Shown here one piece after another: positions 17,233 to 28,241 of a stretch of 64,000 nucleotides of DNA. The position numbers and the translations under genes were made by a program. Source of the stretch: CBDAPU01 sp965198875 (GTDB taxonomy: Bacteria; Pseudomonadota; Gammaproteobacteria; Eutrophobiales; Eutrophobiaceae); NCBI GenBank assembly GCA_965198875.1, contig CBDAPU010000001.1, positions 62,001 through 126,000 of the forward strand. Reading direction: 5' to 3'. The notes below the pieces were generated by a model. The model was not told where the DNA came from and made no database searches. It was given only the letters and a program-made list of their open reading frames with translations. Numbering within the stretch: the stretch's first letter is position 1; each line of letters opens with the position of its first letter.

Positions 17233-18102
17233 TCAGCCCTTCACGCCACCTGCGGTTAAGCCGGAGACCAGGAATTTTTGCAGGTACATGAACAGCACCA
17301 CCACGGGCACGGAGACGATCACTGAGCCGGCGGCGAAATAGCCCCATTGCGTGGAGAAACCGCCCACAAAAAAGCGTAGCCCCACTGGCGCCGTGTAGGA
17401 TGATTCCTCTTCCATGAAGATGGAGGCCAGAATAAACTCATTCCAGCCGGTCATAAATGAAAACAGGGCGGTCACCGCCACGGCCGGCCGCGCCAGGGGC
17501 AGGATGATGCGAAAGAAGATGGCCGCGCGCGAGGCGCCGTCCATGATGGCCGACTCTTCAATCTCTATGGGGATGGTGTCGAAATAGCCCTTGAGCATCC
17601 ACACGCAAAACGGGATGGCCGTTACCGCATACACCAGCACGAGACCAGTGTAGGTGTTGCCGAGCCCCAGCCATTTGACGATGATGATGTAGAGCGGGAT
17701 CATCATCAGCACGCCCGGGAACATCTGTGAGACCAGAAACATCATCATGCCGGTGTTGCGCCCGGGAAAGCGAAAGCGCGAAAACGCATAGGCGCCGGTG
17801 CAGGCGAGGAACACGCCCAGTATGGTGGTCATGCCGGCGACAATGGCGCTGTTGAACAACCATTCGGCGAACGGTTGCTCGGTCATCACCTCGGTAAAGT
17901 TCTTGATGGAGATATTCTCCGGCCACGGCACGATGCCGCGTAGCCGATCTGCAAAGCCGGGGTCGCTCGGCAGGTCAACCAGGCTCAGGCTCTGTTGCCC
18001 GGAAAACGCCACCGTCAACACCCACAACACGGGATAGATGGCCAGCAGTGTGAAGCCGATGAGAAACAGGTGGATCCAGAAGTGCGAGTTGTTGTTTTTC
18101 AT
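17233..18102 (-). CDS. malG: Maltose/maltodextrin ABC transporter permease MalG
   Basis: Inner-membrane permease of the MalEFGK2 importer, 289 residues (E. coli 296). About six membrane helices. The cytoplasmic EAA loop that docks into MalK is seen as EESAIMDGASRAAIFFRIILPLARP. The C-terminus LQKFLVSGLTAGGVKG is characteristic of MalG. It starts eight bases after malF stops and is co-transcribed with it. Confidence 0.95.
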   Translation of the reverse strand: MKNNNSHFWIHLFLIGFTLLAIYPVLWVLTVAFSGQQSLSLVDLPSDPGFADRLRGIVPWPENISIKNFTEVMTEQPFAEWLFNSAIVAGMTTILGVFLACTGAYAFSRFRFPGRNTGMMMFLVSQMFPGVLMMIPLYIIIVKWLGLGNTYTGLVLVYAVTAIPFCVWMLKGYFDTIPIEIEESAIMDGASRAAIFFRIILPLARPAVAVTALFSFMTGWNEFILASIFMEEESSYTAPVGLRFFVGGFSTQWGYFAAGSVIVSVPVVVLFMYLQKFLVSGLTAGGVKG

Positions 18103-18110
18103 GGCCTGGC

Positions 18111-20129
18111 CTATGCCTCCTCGTATGCCTTGCTGGTGCGGTTCTGAAAGGTGCCGTAGGCCAGCAGGATGAGGAAGATCACCATGGAATAGGCTGCGGC
18201 ATAGCCGTACTGGTACTTCTCAAAGGCGATCTTGTAGGCCTGGGTGATCAGGATCTCATTGGCGCCCGATGGCTGACCCTCGGAGACCAGATAGATCACG
18301 TTGAACATGTTAAAGGTCCACACCACCGACAGGATGATGGCCGGGATCAGGGTGGGTTTCAACGACGGCAGCGTGATGTAGCGAAACTGCTCCCAGCGCG
18401 ATGCGCCCTCGACTTTCGCCGCTTCGTACATGTCGGCGGTGATGGATTGCAGGCCGCCTAGAATGACCACCATCATAAAGGGAAAACTCAGCCAGCTATT
18501 GGTCGCCCAGCCGGTGAAAAACGAGGTGAACACGCCGTCAAACCAGGCGATGGGCGTACCGCCGAACATCTGAATGATCTGGTTGAAAACACCGAACTGC
18601 TGATGAAACATGCCCTTCCAGATGAGGGCGGTGATGTAATTGGGGATGGCCCAGGGCAGGATCAACAACACGCGGTAGATGGCCTTGCCGCGCAGGTTTT
18701 CCGTGTTCAGCGCCAGCGCCAGGATCATGCCGACGATAACACCGACGGTCACATTGAGCACTGTCCAGCAGATGGTGATGAAGGTCGTCCAGTAAAAATT
18801 CTCATAATTCCATATCCGCCCGCTCTCACCGCTCTCAAATAGCTGAAAATCGAACAGGATGGTGAGGTAGTTGGTGAAGCCCACCCAGCGCTCGGCCAGG
18901 GGCAGTTGCTCGTTGAACAGGGTGGTCTCGGTAAAAGACAGCATGATCCCGTAAGTGAACGGGAACATGACCAGAAAGATCATGCCGAACATCGCCGGTG
19001 AGACGTAACCGTAGGCATGTTTGTGCTCGACCAGGGTATCCCAGAGCCGTCTGGCGTAGCCCAGGGCAAAGAACGCAAGTATCGCCAATCCTAAGAAAAA
19101 CAACAGCAGGCGATTACGGCTCTGATCGGATGCGGCCTCGGCGGTTATTTGCTCAACGTGCGCCACATCCACCGCACCACCGGCCTGCAACACCGCACGC
19201 GGGCGCTGATAGGGATCAACATCCCATGCGCTTTGCATCTCGCCGATGGTGTTAAGCGCCAGCGCCCCCGCCGTGCTCGCATAAGCGGCGTAGACCTGCC
19301 CGTAGGTCTGGCTCAGGGCATCGGCGCTACTGGCCCGTTGCTCGCCAAGCCGTTTTTCATTTTTGACGCCGATGCTGTAGGTGGTGATGATCAAGAGCAC
19401 GGTGGCAACGGCGAGGTGTGGCCAGGAAGTAGGTTGCGCCTTCAACCACAGGCCGGCAAACAACATCACTGAGACCGCCAGAGCGAGCATGGCGATGAAC
19501 AGGTACTGATCGGGCAATACCGATGTCGCCGCCGCCAGGCGGGTCTGTAACTGCACCATGCCAGCCACTTTGCCGTCTTTGCGATACGGCAGGGTCATTA
19601 ACTGATCGCCACTGGGTAAGGTGATGCTAACGATCTGCTGTTTGCGGAACACGCCTTCTTTGGCGTTGGTATCAACGGCGGTCTTGATGGCTTTGGCCAT
19701 GTCGAACAGGGCCTTCTCGGCCTTGTCAAGCCGCCTCGGGAAGCCCTTGTCCGTGGCATCGCTAGGGAATGTGGAGGCCAGCAAGCGCGCCCCGCTGATC
19801 TGCACAATGCGTATATCGCTATCGGGCAACATGGCGGTGCGCCAGTCGTCTAGCAGGCGCCCGGCGGCGGTGGCCTTATCCTCCACATCGCTGGCCTGCA
19901 AGGCGCTGATCATATCCACCAGGGCCATGGCCTTGATGATCATGCCCTGCCGGACTTCCTCCTCGAAGACAGTGCGGCTCTCCTGATTTTGTAGCCATTG
20001 CCCCAGCCCCACTGCCAGCAAGCCCCCGAGGACAAGCCCGTAGATGGCACGCCACAGGTTACGCTTGCCCGGTTGCGGATCCTGGAGGCGAGCGGGCAAG
20101 ACTGTGTTGTCTGCGTTCTCTTTCGTCAT
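18111..20129 (-). CDS. malF: Maltose/maltodextrin ABC permease MalF with long N-terminal extension
   Basis: 672 residues, against 514 for E. coli MalF and about 300 for most homologues. The C-terminal ~300 residues (from about 373) are a standard MalF core: PAMFGMIFLVMFPFTYGIML, ending with the EAA loop YEAAKVEGASRWEQFRYITL at 568-587. Before it come a membrane helix (27-47), a ~160-residue periplasmic segment, two closely spaced helices (209-229, 238-256), a second periplasmic segment rich in Ala/Ser (257-338) and another helix (340-357). The first periplasmic segment ends VSITLPSGDQLMTLPYRKDG then GKVAGMVQLQT, reminiscent of Cache-type sensor domains; this is inference. The large loop may do the job of the MalF P2 loop in contacting MalE. 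Confidence 0.9.
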   Translation of the reverse strand: MTKENADNTVLPARLQDPQPGKRNLWRAIYGLVLGGLLAVGLGQWLQNQESRTVFEEEVRQGMIIKAMALVDMISALQASDVEDKATAAGRLLDDWRTAMLPDSDIRIVQISGARLLASTFPSDATDKGFPRRLDKAEKALFDMAKAIKTAVDTNAKEGVFRKQQIVSITLPSGDQLMTLPYRKDGKVAGMVQLQTRLAAATSVLPDQYLFIAMLALAVSVMLFAGLWLKAQPTSWPHLAVATVLLIITTYSIGVKNEKRLGEQRASSADALSQTYGQVYAAYASTAGALALNTIGEMQSAWDVDPYQRPRAVLQAGGAVDVAHVEQITAEAASDQSRNRLLLFFLGLAILAFFALGYARRLWDTLVEHKHAYGYVSPAMFGMIFLVMFPFTYGIMLSFTETTLFNEQLPLAERWVGFTNYLTILFDFQLFESGESGRIWNYENFYWTTFITICWTVLNVTVGVIVGMILALALNTENLRGKAIYRVLLILPWAIPNYITALIWKGMFHQQFGVFNQIIQMFGGTPIAWFDGVFTSFFTGWATNSWLSFPFMMVVILGGLQSITADMYEAAKVEGASRWEQFRYITLPSLKPTLIPAIILSVVWTFNMFNVIYLVSEGQPSGANEILITQAYKIAFEKYQYGYAAAYSMVIFLILLAYGTFQNRTSKAYEEA

Positions 20130-20164
20130 GGGCTTGCCAATAATGTTGCGGGGATCTCAGGTGT

Positions 20165-21427
20165 TCAACGGCCTTTACGCAGGGCGGCGATGTCTTTCTC
20201 CACCGACTCCTGCGCCCGTTGCATTGCATCCTTAGCCGAGGCGCCGCCCTTGACGATGGTGTTCATGGCCGTTGTCACCGGCGACCAGACTAGCGTCATC
20301 TCGGCCAGGTTCGGCATGGCGATGGCCGTATCCAGTTGTTTGCGAAACCCCGACAGTACCGGGTCATCGGCCACGGCAGAGAGCTCATAGACGGCCTTGT
20401 TGGTGTGCAACTGCCGCCCTTCCACGGCCAGCACTGCGCCCGCCGCAGCGCCGACCAGGTACTTGAGCACCTCGTAGGCCTCTTCCTTGTGCTCGGAGCC
20501 GGCCGATATGTAAGCACCTTCAATGGTCAGCCAGGGGCGCATGGGCACACCATCCACCTCATCCAGCGTAGGCAGGGGCGCTATGCCGTAGTTCACGCCG
20601 TCCGAGATCTCGCCGATAAACCAGGGGCCGTCAAACACGATGGCGGCCTTGCCGGAATTGAACAGCGAATTGACCAGCGCTGAGGATGGCTCGGCCGGCA
20701 GCACACCGTCCTGTTTATACCATTGCATCATCAGATCAAGGGATGCGGCGGCGGCCTTCGAGTTCAGCGTGGGGTTGCCGTTGGCATCGAACACGGCGGC
20801 GCCGAAGCCATTGAACAGTGCGGCGTGGTAGAAGAAGTTGTTGTAACTGTAGGCCAGCCCGAATTTACCGCTGCCCTGATCGGTGTGCTGGTTGGCGAGG
20901 TTAATCAACTCGCCGGAGGTCTCTGGCGGGGTGTCCACAAGGTCTTTGTTGTAGATCAGGGCGATGCTCTTGAAGTTGAGCGGCAGGCCATAGACCGAGT
21001 CCTGATAGGTCATGGCCTCGATCATGCCCGGCAACAGCATGTCGAGAGTTTCATCATCCAGATAAAAATCGATGGGTTCCACGGTGTTGCCGGTTTCCAC
21101 CCAGCCGCCCAGCCGGTCTTGCGCAAAGATAAAAATATCCGGCCCCTTGCCCCGCGGCACGGCGGCGGTGATCTTGTCCGCATAGGCGTCATAAGGCACC
21201 GCCAGGGTTTTTATGGTGGTCCCGGGGCTCGCATTTGCGGCCTCGAACATGCGGGCGACCTTCTCCAGCGCCTCTTTCTCCTGGCCGCGATAGCCGTGCC
21301 AGATCACTATCTCGGCCGCCCAGGCGATGTTCATGGTGGCCAGCAGGATCAGGGTGGACAAGGTTTTCATTGAGGGTGCGCGCCAGCGCCTAATCAGTTC
21401 ATTCATCATACCTATACTCGTTTTCAT
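20165..21427 (-). CDS. malE: Maltose/maltodextrin-binding protein MalE
   Basis: Periplasmic solute-binding protein delivering maltodextrin to MalFGK2, about 420 residues. The start chosen, ATG at 21425-21427, has GAAGG at good spacing; the frame is open to 21454, and the ATG at 21370 would leave a compact signal peptide but has no visible Shine-Dalgarno. The signal core is STLILLATMNIAWA. The mature start AEIVIWHGYRGQEKEALEKV and the segments GKGPDIFIFAQDRLGGW and GKAAIVFDGPWFIGE are typical of MalE. No lipobox, so it should be soluble. It lies 35 bases before malF. Confidence 0.94.
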   Translation of the reverse strand: MKTSIGMMNELIRRWRAPSMKTLSTLILLATMNIAWAAEIVIWHGYRGQEKEALEKVARMFEAANASPGTTIKTLAVPYDAYADKITAAVPRGKGPDIFIFAQDRLGGWVETGNTVEPIDFYLDDETLDMLLPGMIEAMTYQDSVYGLPLNFKSIALIYNKDLVDTPPETSGELINLANQHTDQGSGKFGLAYSYNNFFYHAALFNGFGAAVFDANGNPTLNSKAAAASLDLMMQWYKQDGVLPAEPSSALVNSLFNSGKAAIVFDGPWFIGEISDGVNYGIAPLPTLDEVDGVPMRPWLTIEGAYISAGSEHKEEAYEVLKYLVGAAAGAVLAVEGRQLHTNKAVYELSAVADDPVLSGFRKQLDTAIAMPNLAEMTLVWSPVTTAMNTIVKGGASAKDAMQRAQESVEKDIAALRKGR

Positions 21428-21564
21428 GGATTTACCTTCAATTTCGTGGTGCAAATTTCAGCGCATACAGGCACCATGCCTGCACCTGTTAACAATAACC
21501 CTGCCTTGAATCTCCTCATTCGGCGCATCGGCATGGGGCAAGGTGCGTCATGATGTTGCCCCAC

Positions 21565-22686
21565 TCATGAGCGCTCCGCCAGACGTTTTTCACTTTCCTT
21601 GTCGAACAGATGGATGTCATCGACCTTCAGGGTCAGGGTGACGCTGTCCGAATAATCCGGGACGCTCTCGTGAGAGGTCTGCTTGGCGATGATCAACTCA
21701 TCACCGCAGCGCACATGCAGGATGGTCTCATGGCCGATGGTCTCGATGATCTCGACTTCACCGGACACGGTGGCGGTGTTCTCCCAGTCCGTCTCAGTGT
21801 CGTTGGTGACGTGCTCAGGGCGTATGCCCATGAACACCCTGCGCCCCCGGTACTCCCCGGCGGCCTTGGCGAAACGGGCCGGCGCCGGCACACTCACGGC
21901 CGAGTTCTCCAGCCGCCCGCCGTCTTCGCTGACCGTGGCCGGAAAGATGTTCATGTTGGGCGTGCCGATGAAGCGGGCGACAAACACATTATCCGGGTGA
22001 TCGTATAACTCCAGCGGTGTGCCGCACTGCATCAGATTGCCGGTCTTTTTCTCATCCAGCGGCCGCAACACGGCGATGCGGTGCCCCATGGTCATCGCCT
22101 CGATCTGATCATGGGTGACGTACACCATGGTGGTCTTCAGCCGCCGTTGCAGGCTGGCGATCTGTGAGCGCATCTGCACGCGCAACTCGGCGTCCAGGTT
22201 CGACAGTGGCTCATCAAACAAAAACACCGATGGCTTTCGCACGATGGCCCGCCCCAGCGCCACTCGCTGACGTTGCCCGCCGGACAGCGCCTTGGGTTTC
22301 CTATCCAGGAAGGGCTGCAAACCGAGGATATCGGCCGCATCATTGACCAGCTTGTCGATCTCCTCAGCGGGCATCTTACGCAGGCGCAGGCCAAAGGAGA
22401 TGTTATCGCGCACCGTCATGTGCGGATACAGGGCATAGCTCTGAAACACCATCGCCACATCACGATCCTTGGGATGGACATCATTGACAATGCGATCACC
22501 GATCTTCAATTCACCATCGGTCACCTCTTCCAGTCCGGCGATCATCCGCAGGGCAGTGGATTTACCACAGCCGGACGGGCCAACGAACACCATGAACTCC
22601 TCATCCCTGATCCCCAGGTTAAGGTGCTCAATGACGCTCACATCATCGTAACGCTTGGCGCATTCTGTAAACTCTATGGAAGCCAC
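21565..22686 (-). CDS. malK: Maltodextrin ABC transporter ATPase MalK
   Basis: Energises the importer; about 373 residues. A GTG at 22684-22686 is taken as start because GAGGGGG precedes it by nine bases and MASIEFTECAKRY aligns with known MalK starts; another GTG lies at 22702-22704. Walker A GPSGCGKST, Q-loop VFQSYALYPHM, signature LSGGQRQRVALGRA, Walker B VFLFDEPLSNLD and the switch His (YVTHDQIEAM) are intact. The C-terminal TOBE-type regulatory domain is complete, so EIIA-like or MalT-like regulation is possible, though no malT is in the window. Confidence 0.95.
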   Translation of the reverse strand: MASIEFTECAKRYDDVSVIEHLNLGIRDEEFMVFVGPSGCGKSTALRMIAGLEEVTDGELKIGDRIVNDVHPKDRDVAMVFQSYALYPHMTVRDNISFGLRLRKMPAEEIDKLVNDAADILGLQPFLDRKPKALSGGQRQRVALGRAIVRKPSVFLFDEPLSNLDAELRVQMRSQIASLQRRLKTTMVYVTHDQIEAMTMGHRIAVLRPLDEKKTGNLMQCGTPLELYDHPDNVFVARFIGTPNMNIFPATVSEDGGRLENSAVSVPAPARFAKAAGEYRGRRVFMGIRPEHVTNDTETDWENTATVSGEVEIIETIGHETILHVRCGDELIIAKQTSHESVPDYSDSVTLTLKVDDIHLFDKESEKRLAERS

Positions 22687-22762
22687 TGCTTGTATCCCCC
22701 TCACCGCCTTGCGGCATGCCGCCTTGTTTCGTTATATATTATGTTGAATATCCAAGTCTGTG

Positions 22763-24298
22763 TCATCTGCTGACCACGATCATCACTGACCTGGCCGGGA
22801 TCTCAATGCTGATCTGCCCGTCACGGATCCTCGCCTCGGTATCGCTGATCGCATCCCTCGCCTGCTTGCCCGCCCAAGCGGCGGGCGCCGGTAACGATGC
22901 GCCCAGGGGCTTATCCTCGCGATTGGCGATCACCAGCGCCGTCTGCCCGGACGCCGCATCAGTGCGCGAGAAGGCCAGCAGGGGATCTTTCCTGCCGGAT
23001 ACGATCATGTAATCGCCATGGGTCAGTGCGCGGTGTTGTTTGCGAATGGCGATCACCTTTTGATAGAAGGCGCGCAGGTCCTCATCGCGCTTGACGCCGG
23101 CGCCGGGCTGTATGTTGCGCTCCCCCCAGGGCATATCGGCGCGATTGGTGGGCCACAGGCCACCGAGGCGCCCCACTTCCTCGCCGTAGTAGATCATGGG
23201 AATACCCAGCACCGCCATCTGAATGGCCACACACATGCGAAACTTCTCGAAGTCGTAACCCAACTCATGGATCGCCATCGTCTCATCATGGGAGGAAAGA
23301 TAATGGGAAAGATGAAAGCCATCGCGCACCTTGTGACGGTTACGCAGGTAGGCGGCGAAGGAAATGGCGCGCCCCCGGCCGGAGACGAAACTGCGGCAAT
23401 TACCGCTGAAGCTGAAATCGAAACCGGCATCCAGACTACCCTGCTCAAACCAGGGATCCAGCACCTGGGCGTCCCCGCCCCAGACCTCGCCCAGCAGGAA
23501 GAAATCCTCACCCAACTCCGCATTCACACGCTGGCGATGCTGTTGCCAGAAGGGATCACCGATGTGTTTCACCGTGTCCAGACGCAGACCATCTATGCCC
23601 GTGCGCCTGGCCAGACCGAGGTTAGCGTTGAACAGGTAATCCTGCACTTCGGCCTTTTCCGTATCAAAATCCGGCAGACCGCCCACCTGACACAGCAGGG
23701 CGTCCGCCCCACAATCCACCTGACGCTGGCGTACCCAGCCCGCATACGCCTCGGCAGTCTCAAAATCGGCGCCGTAACCCGCATGGTTGTAGACCACATC
23801 CAGCAACACCTTGAGACCACGGGCATGGGCCGCATCCACCAGCGCCTTCATGTCCGCCTCACTGCCGAATTGCGGCTCAATGGCGTTGAAGTCTTCCATC
23901 CAGTAACCGTGAAAGCCCCAGTGTGTGAAGCTGCCGGTGTTGGTCTCCGGCGGGCCCTCGGCGGCGAAACCCTCGGCAACTTGCTCCTGAATGGGATTGA
24001 TCCAGATGGCCGTTGCCCCGAGGCTCTCGATCTCGTCCAGATGTTGGGTAAGCCCTTTCAAATCACCGCCGTGATAGCCGCCCGGATTGTCCCGCTCAAC
24101 GCGCTGGTTGTTGGATGTATCGCCATCGGCGAAGCGGTCAATGAGGACGAAGTAGATGATCTCGCTGGCCCAGTCGGTAGCGGCGTCATGCTCTCCACCA
24201 TGGACGACACCGCCATAGAGAAACAGGAAAGCCATCATCCCCTGTAGCACCTTCGCTACAGGGCACAAACCGCTGGCTTCTCTATCTTTACTCATCAT
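22763..24298 (-). CDS. Secreted alpha-amylase family (GH13) glycosidase
   Basis: About 511 residues from the ATG at 24298. A hydrophobic segment (MMAFLFLYGGVVHGG) after a short basic/polar start suggests export to the periplasm. GH13 conserved regions are all present: LDVVYNHAG (region I), GIDGLRLDTVKH (nucleophile Asp), FFLLGEVWGGD (acid/base Glu), YLSSHDETMA (transition-state Asp). The N-terminal IIYFVLIDRFADGD and GGYHGGDLKGL resemble cyclomaltodextrinase/alpha-amylase enzymes. It probably trims maltodextrin before uptake by the MalEFGK system encoded directly downstream. The open frame runs further up to 24415 without a better start. Confidence 0.9.
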   Translation of the reverse strand: MMSKDREASGLCPVAKVLQGMMAFLFLYGGVVHGGEHDAATDWASEIIYFVLIDRFADGDTSNNQRVERDNPGGYHGGDLKGLTQHLDEIESLGATAIWINPIQEQVAEGFAAEGPPETNTGSFTHWGFHGYWMEDFNAIEPQFGSEADMKALVDAAHARGLKVLLDVVYNHAGYGADFETAEAYAGWVRQRQVDCGADALLCQVGGLPDFDTEKAEVQDYLFNANLGLARRTGIDGLRLDTVKHIGDPFWQQHRQRVNAELGEDFFLLGEVWGGDAQVLDPWFEQGSLDAGFDFSFSGNCRSFVSGRGRAISFAAYLRNRHKVRDGFHLSHYLSSHDETMAIHELGYDFEKFRMCVAIQMAVLGIPMIYYGEEVGRLGGLWPTNRADMPWGERNIQPGAGVKRDEDLRAFYQKVIAIRKQHRALTHGDYMIVSGRKDPLLAFSRTDAASGQTALVIANREDKPLGASLPAPAAWAGKQARDAISDTEARIRDGQISIEIPARSVMIVVSR

Positions 24299-24624
24299 AG
24301 TGGCTGATCTCTGTGGGCTTAAACCTGCCGCTGGCCTTTGAGATAAAAGCGGGTATGTAACACACCACTTTTGCAACAGGACGTGACATTGACACCTTAA
24401 CAGGCGCTGTGTCAAGGGTTTTCGAACATGTGCTGTTGTTGCAAATTATCCACAAATACAATGTAAGAACACGGACAAATGCCCGGGCAACTCAGCCTTC
24501 TTTATTAAGGGCCTGATGCAGACAGGCGAATTTCAAGGCCAAGATGTCGGGTGTGAGAGCCGCGCAGGTATCAACAGATCGGGATTTCAAATGTGCAGTT
24601 ATCTGCACCCGGCCGGATCTGCGA
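24299..24624. other. Intergenic region upstream of the amylase-mal operon
   Basis: About 325 bases between malQ and the amylase gene. It contains nested inverted repeats (24371-24444), described separately, that could hold the operator and promoter of the amylase-malKEFG operon. Nothing else is recognised. Confidence 0.5.
24371..24444. promoter_or_regulatory. Nested inverted repeats, candidate operator/promoter
   Basis: Inner pair: TTGACAC at 24389-24395 and GTGTCAA at 24409-24415. Outer pair: TTGCAACA at 24371-24378 and TGTTGCAA at 24437-24444. All arms are perfect. TTGACA on the minus strand (24415-24410) has the consensus -35 sequence about 110 bases upstream of the amylase start, but the -10 at 17 bases (TCAATG) is poor. 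The arrangement fits binding sites of a dimeric repressor or activator of the mal operon; no such regulator gene is seen in the window. Confidence 0.4.
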
Positions 24625-26156
24625 TCAGTTGCGCGTTTTGGGATCAGGCCAGCGATCATGGCCTCTTATCAGATCAGCAAGACGTTGCATGGCCATCGCT
24701 GGCAGGGGCTGGCGTAAACGCCAGGTCCAGTTGCCGCTCGCCGAGCCTGGTATGTTCATGCGCGCCTTAGAGCCAAGACCGAGAATATCCTGGGCCGGGA
24801 TGATCACGGCATTTGCCCTGGACGCCAGTAGCCGCGCTATGGCCGTCCAGTGCACATCATCCATTGCGCCATCAGCGCCGTCATCCATCAGATAGCGCCA
24901 CGCAAACGCCGCCTCGCCATCACAGGCCAGCAAGTGCTGATATGTGCCCATGAGGGTATCGCTGTCATGGATGCTGGTGTAGCCGACCCTGTTTGCAGGG
25001 TAGTGCTCCGGGCGATGCAGGCCGCCCTCGTGCTCGGCCTTGAGGCCGAACACCATCACGCCCATGCCGGGCAGGGCGAATTGATCGCGCATAGCGTACA
25101 CATCCTCTGTGATCACGCCTAGATCTTCGGCGATAAATGGTAATCTCCCCAGGGCCGCGCCCATGCGCTCGAAGAATGCCGCGCCCGGGCCGGGCTGCCA
25201 GAGGCCGTTCGTGCCCTGATCATCCCCACCATCGATGGCCCAGGCGGCGGCGAAACCGCGAAAGTGATCGATACGCAGCACATCGCAATGGCGAAGCGCC
25301 CAGGACAGACGCGCCGCCCACCAGTCATAAATGGCCTCGGCGTGGGTCTCCCAGCGATATAAGGGATTGCCCCAGCACTGGCCGGCCGGGTTAAAATAGT
25401 CCGGCGGCGCACCGGCCTGCTTGTCTATGGAGCCGTCCGGGTTAAGGCTGAACAACTCCGGATAACACCACACATCGGCGCTGTCATGGGCGATGAAGAT
25501 CGGCGCATCGCCGATCAGGCGCACACCGCATGCATGGCAGTGCCTGTGCAGGGCCGCCCATTGCCTGAAAAAGACGTATTGCAGCCACTTCTCCTGCTCT
25601 ATTTCCCGTGCCAGCTCATCATGCACCCGCGCCAGCTCACCTGCATCACGTTGCGCCAGGGCCCTTGGCCAAAGCGACCACTGGCGCCCATCGTGGGCGC
25701 GCTTCAGGGCATTGAACAGGGCGAAGTTATCCAGCCAGTGTTGTTGCTCGCTGCAAAAATCGGCGAAACCCTTACGCCGAGCGCTATCGGCGCCTGCCGC
25801 CTTGCGCTGTACGGCAAGCCGGATCAGCCGCTCGCGCTCGCAGATCACCTGATCAAAACCCATCTGCTCAGTACCGGATGTGCTCAGTACGCTGACTTCC
25901 TCATCCTGCAACAGCCCCGCATCCAGCAGGCGCTGTATGCTGATCCAGTGATAATTACCGGCAAAGGCCGAGGCGCTGCTATAGGGTGAGTGACCGCCGC
26001 CCGTCGGCCCCAGCGGCAGCATCTGCCACAGACTCAAACCGGCCTTTGCGATCTGCACTACAAAATCATCCGCCACCGGTCCCAGCTCACCACTCCCCCA
26101 GGGGCCCGGCAGGGAGCTAAGATGCAGAAAAATACCGCAACAGCGTCTATCAAACA

Positions 26157-26157
<1 letters not shown>
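24625..26157 (-). CDS. malQ: 4-alpha-glucanotransferase (amylomaltase)
   Basis: Cytosolic GH77 enzyme that disproportionates maltodextrins, freeing glucose and lengthening chains for phosphorylase. 510 residues, close to bacterial/plant D-enzymes and shorter than E. coli MalQ (694). Seen: GIFLHLSSLPGPWGSGELGP at the start, PLGPTGGGHSPYSS, LRIDHFRGFAAAW with the nucleophile Asp, FIAEDLGVITEDV with the acid/base Glu, and YTSIHDSDTLMG. Its ATG overlaps the glgX stop by one base (TGATG), so the two are translationally coupled. Confidence 0.96.

Positions 26158-28218
<2,061 letters not shown>

Positions 28219-28241
<23 letters not shown>

Noticed and set aside
20723..21373. 216-codon plus-strand frame opposite malE
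   Set aside because: Antisense shadow of a clear MalE coding sequence.
23018..24247. 409-codon plus-strand open frame opposite the amylase gene
   Set aside because: It is antisense to a gene with all GH13 motifs and has no recognisable domain; codon bias of the real gene keeps the opposite frame open.
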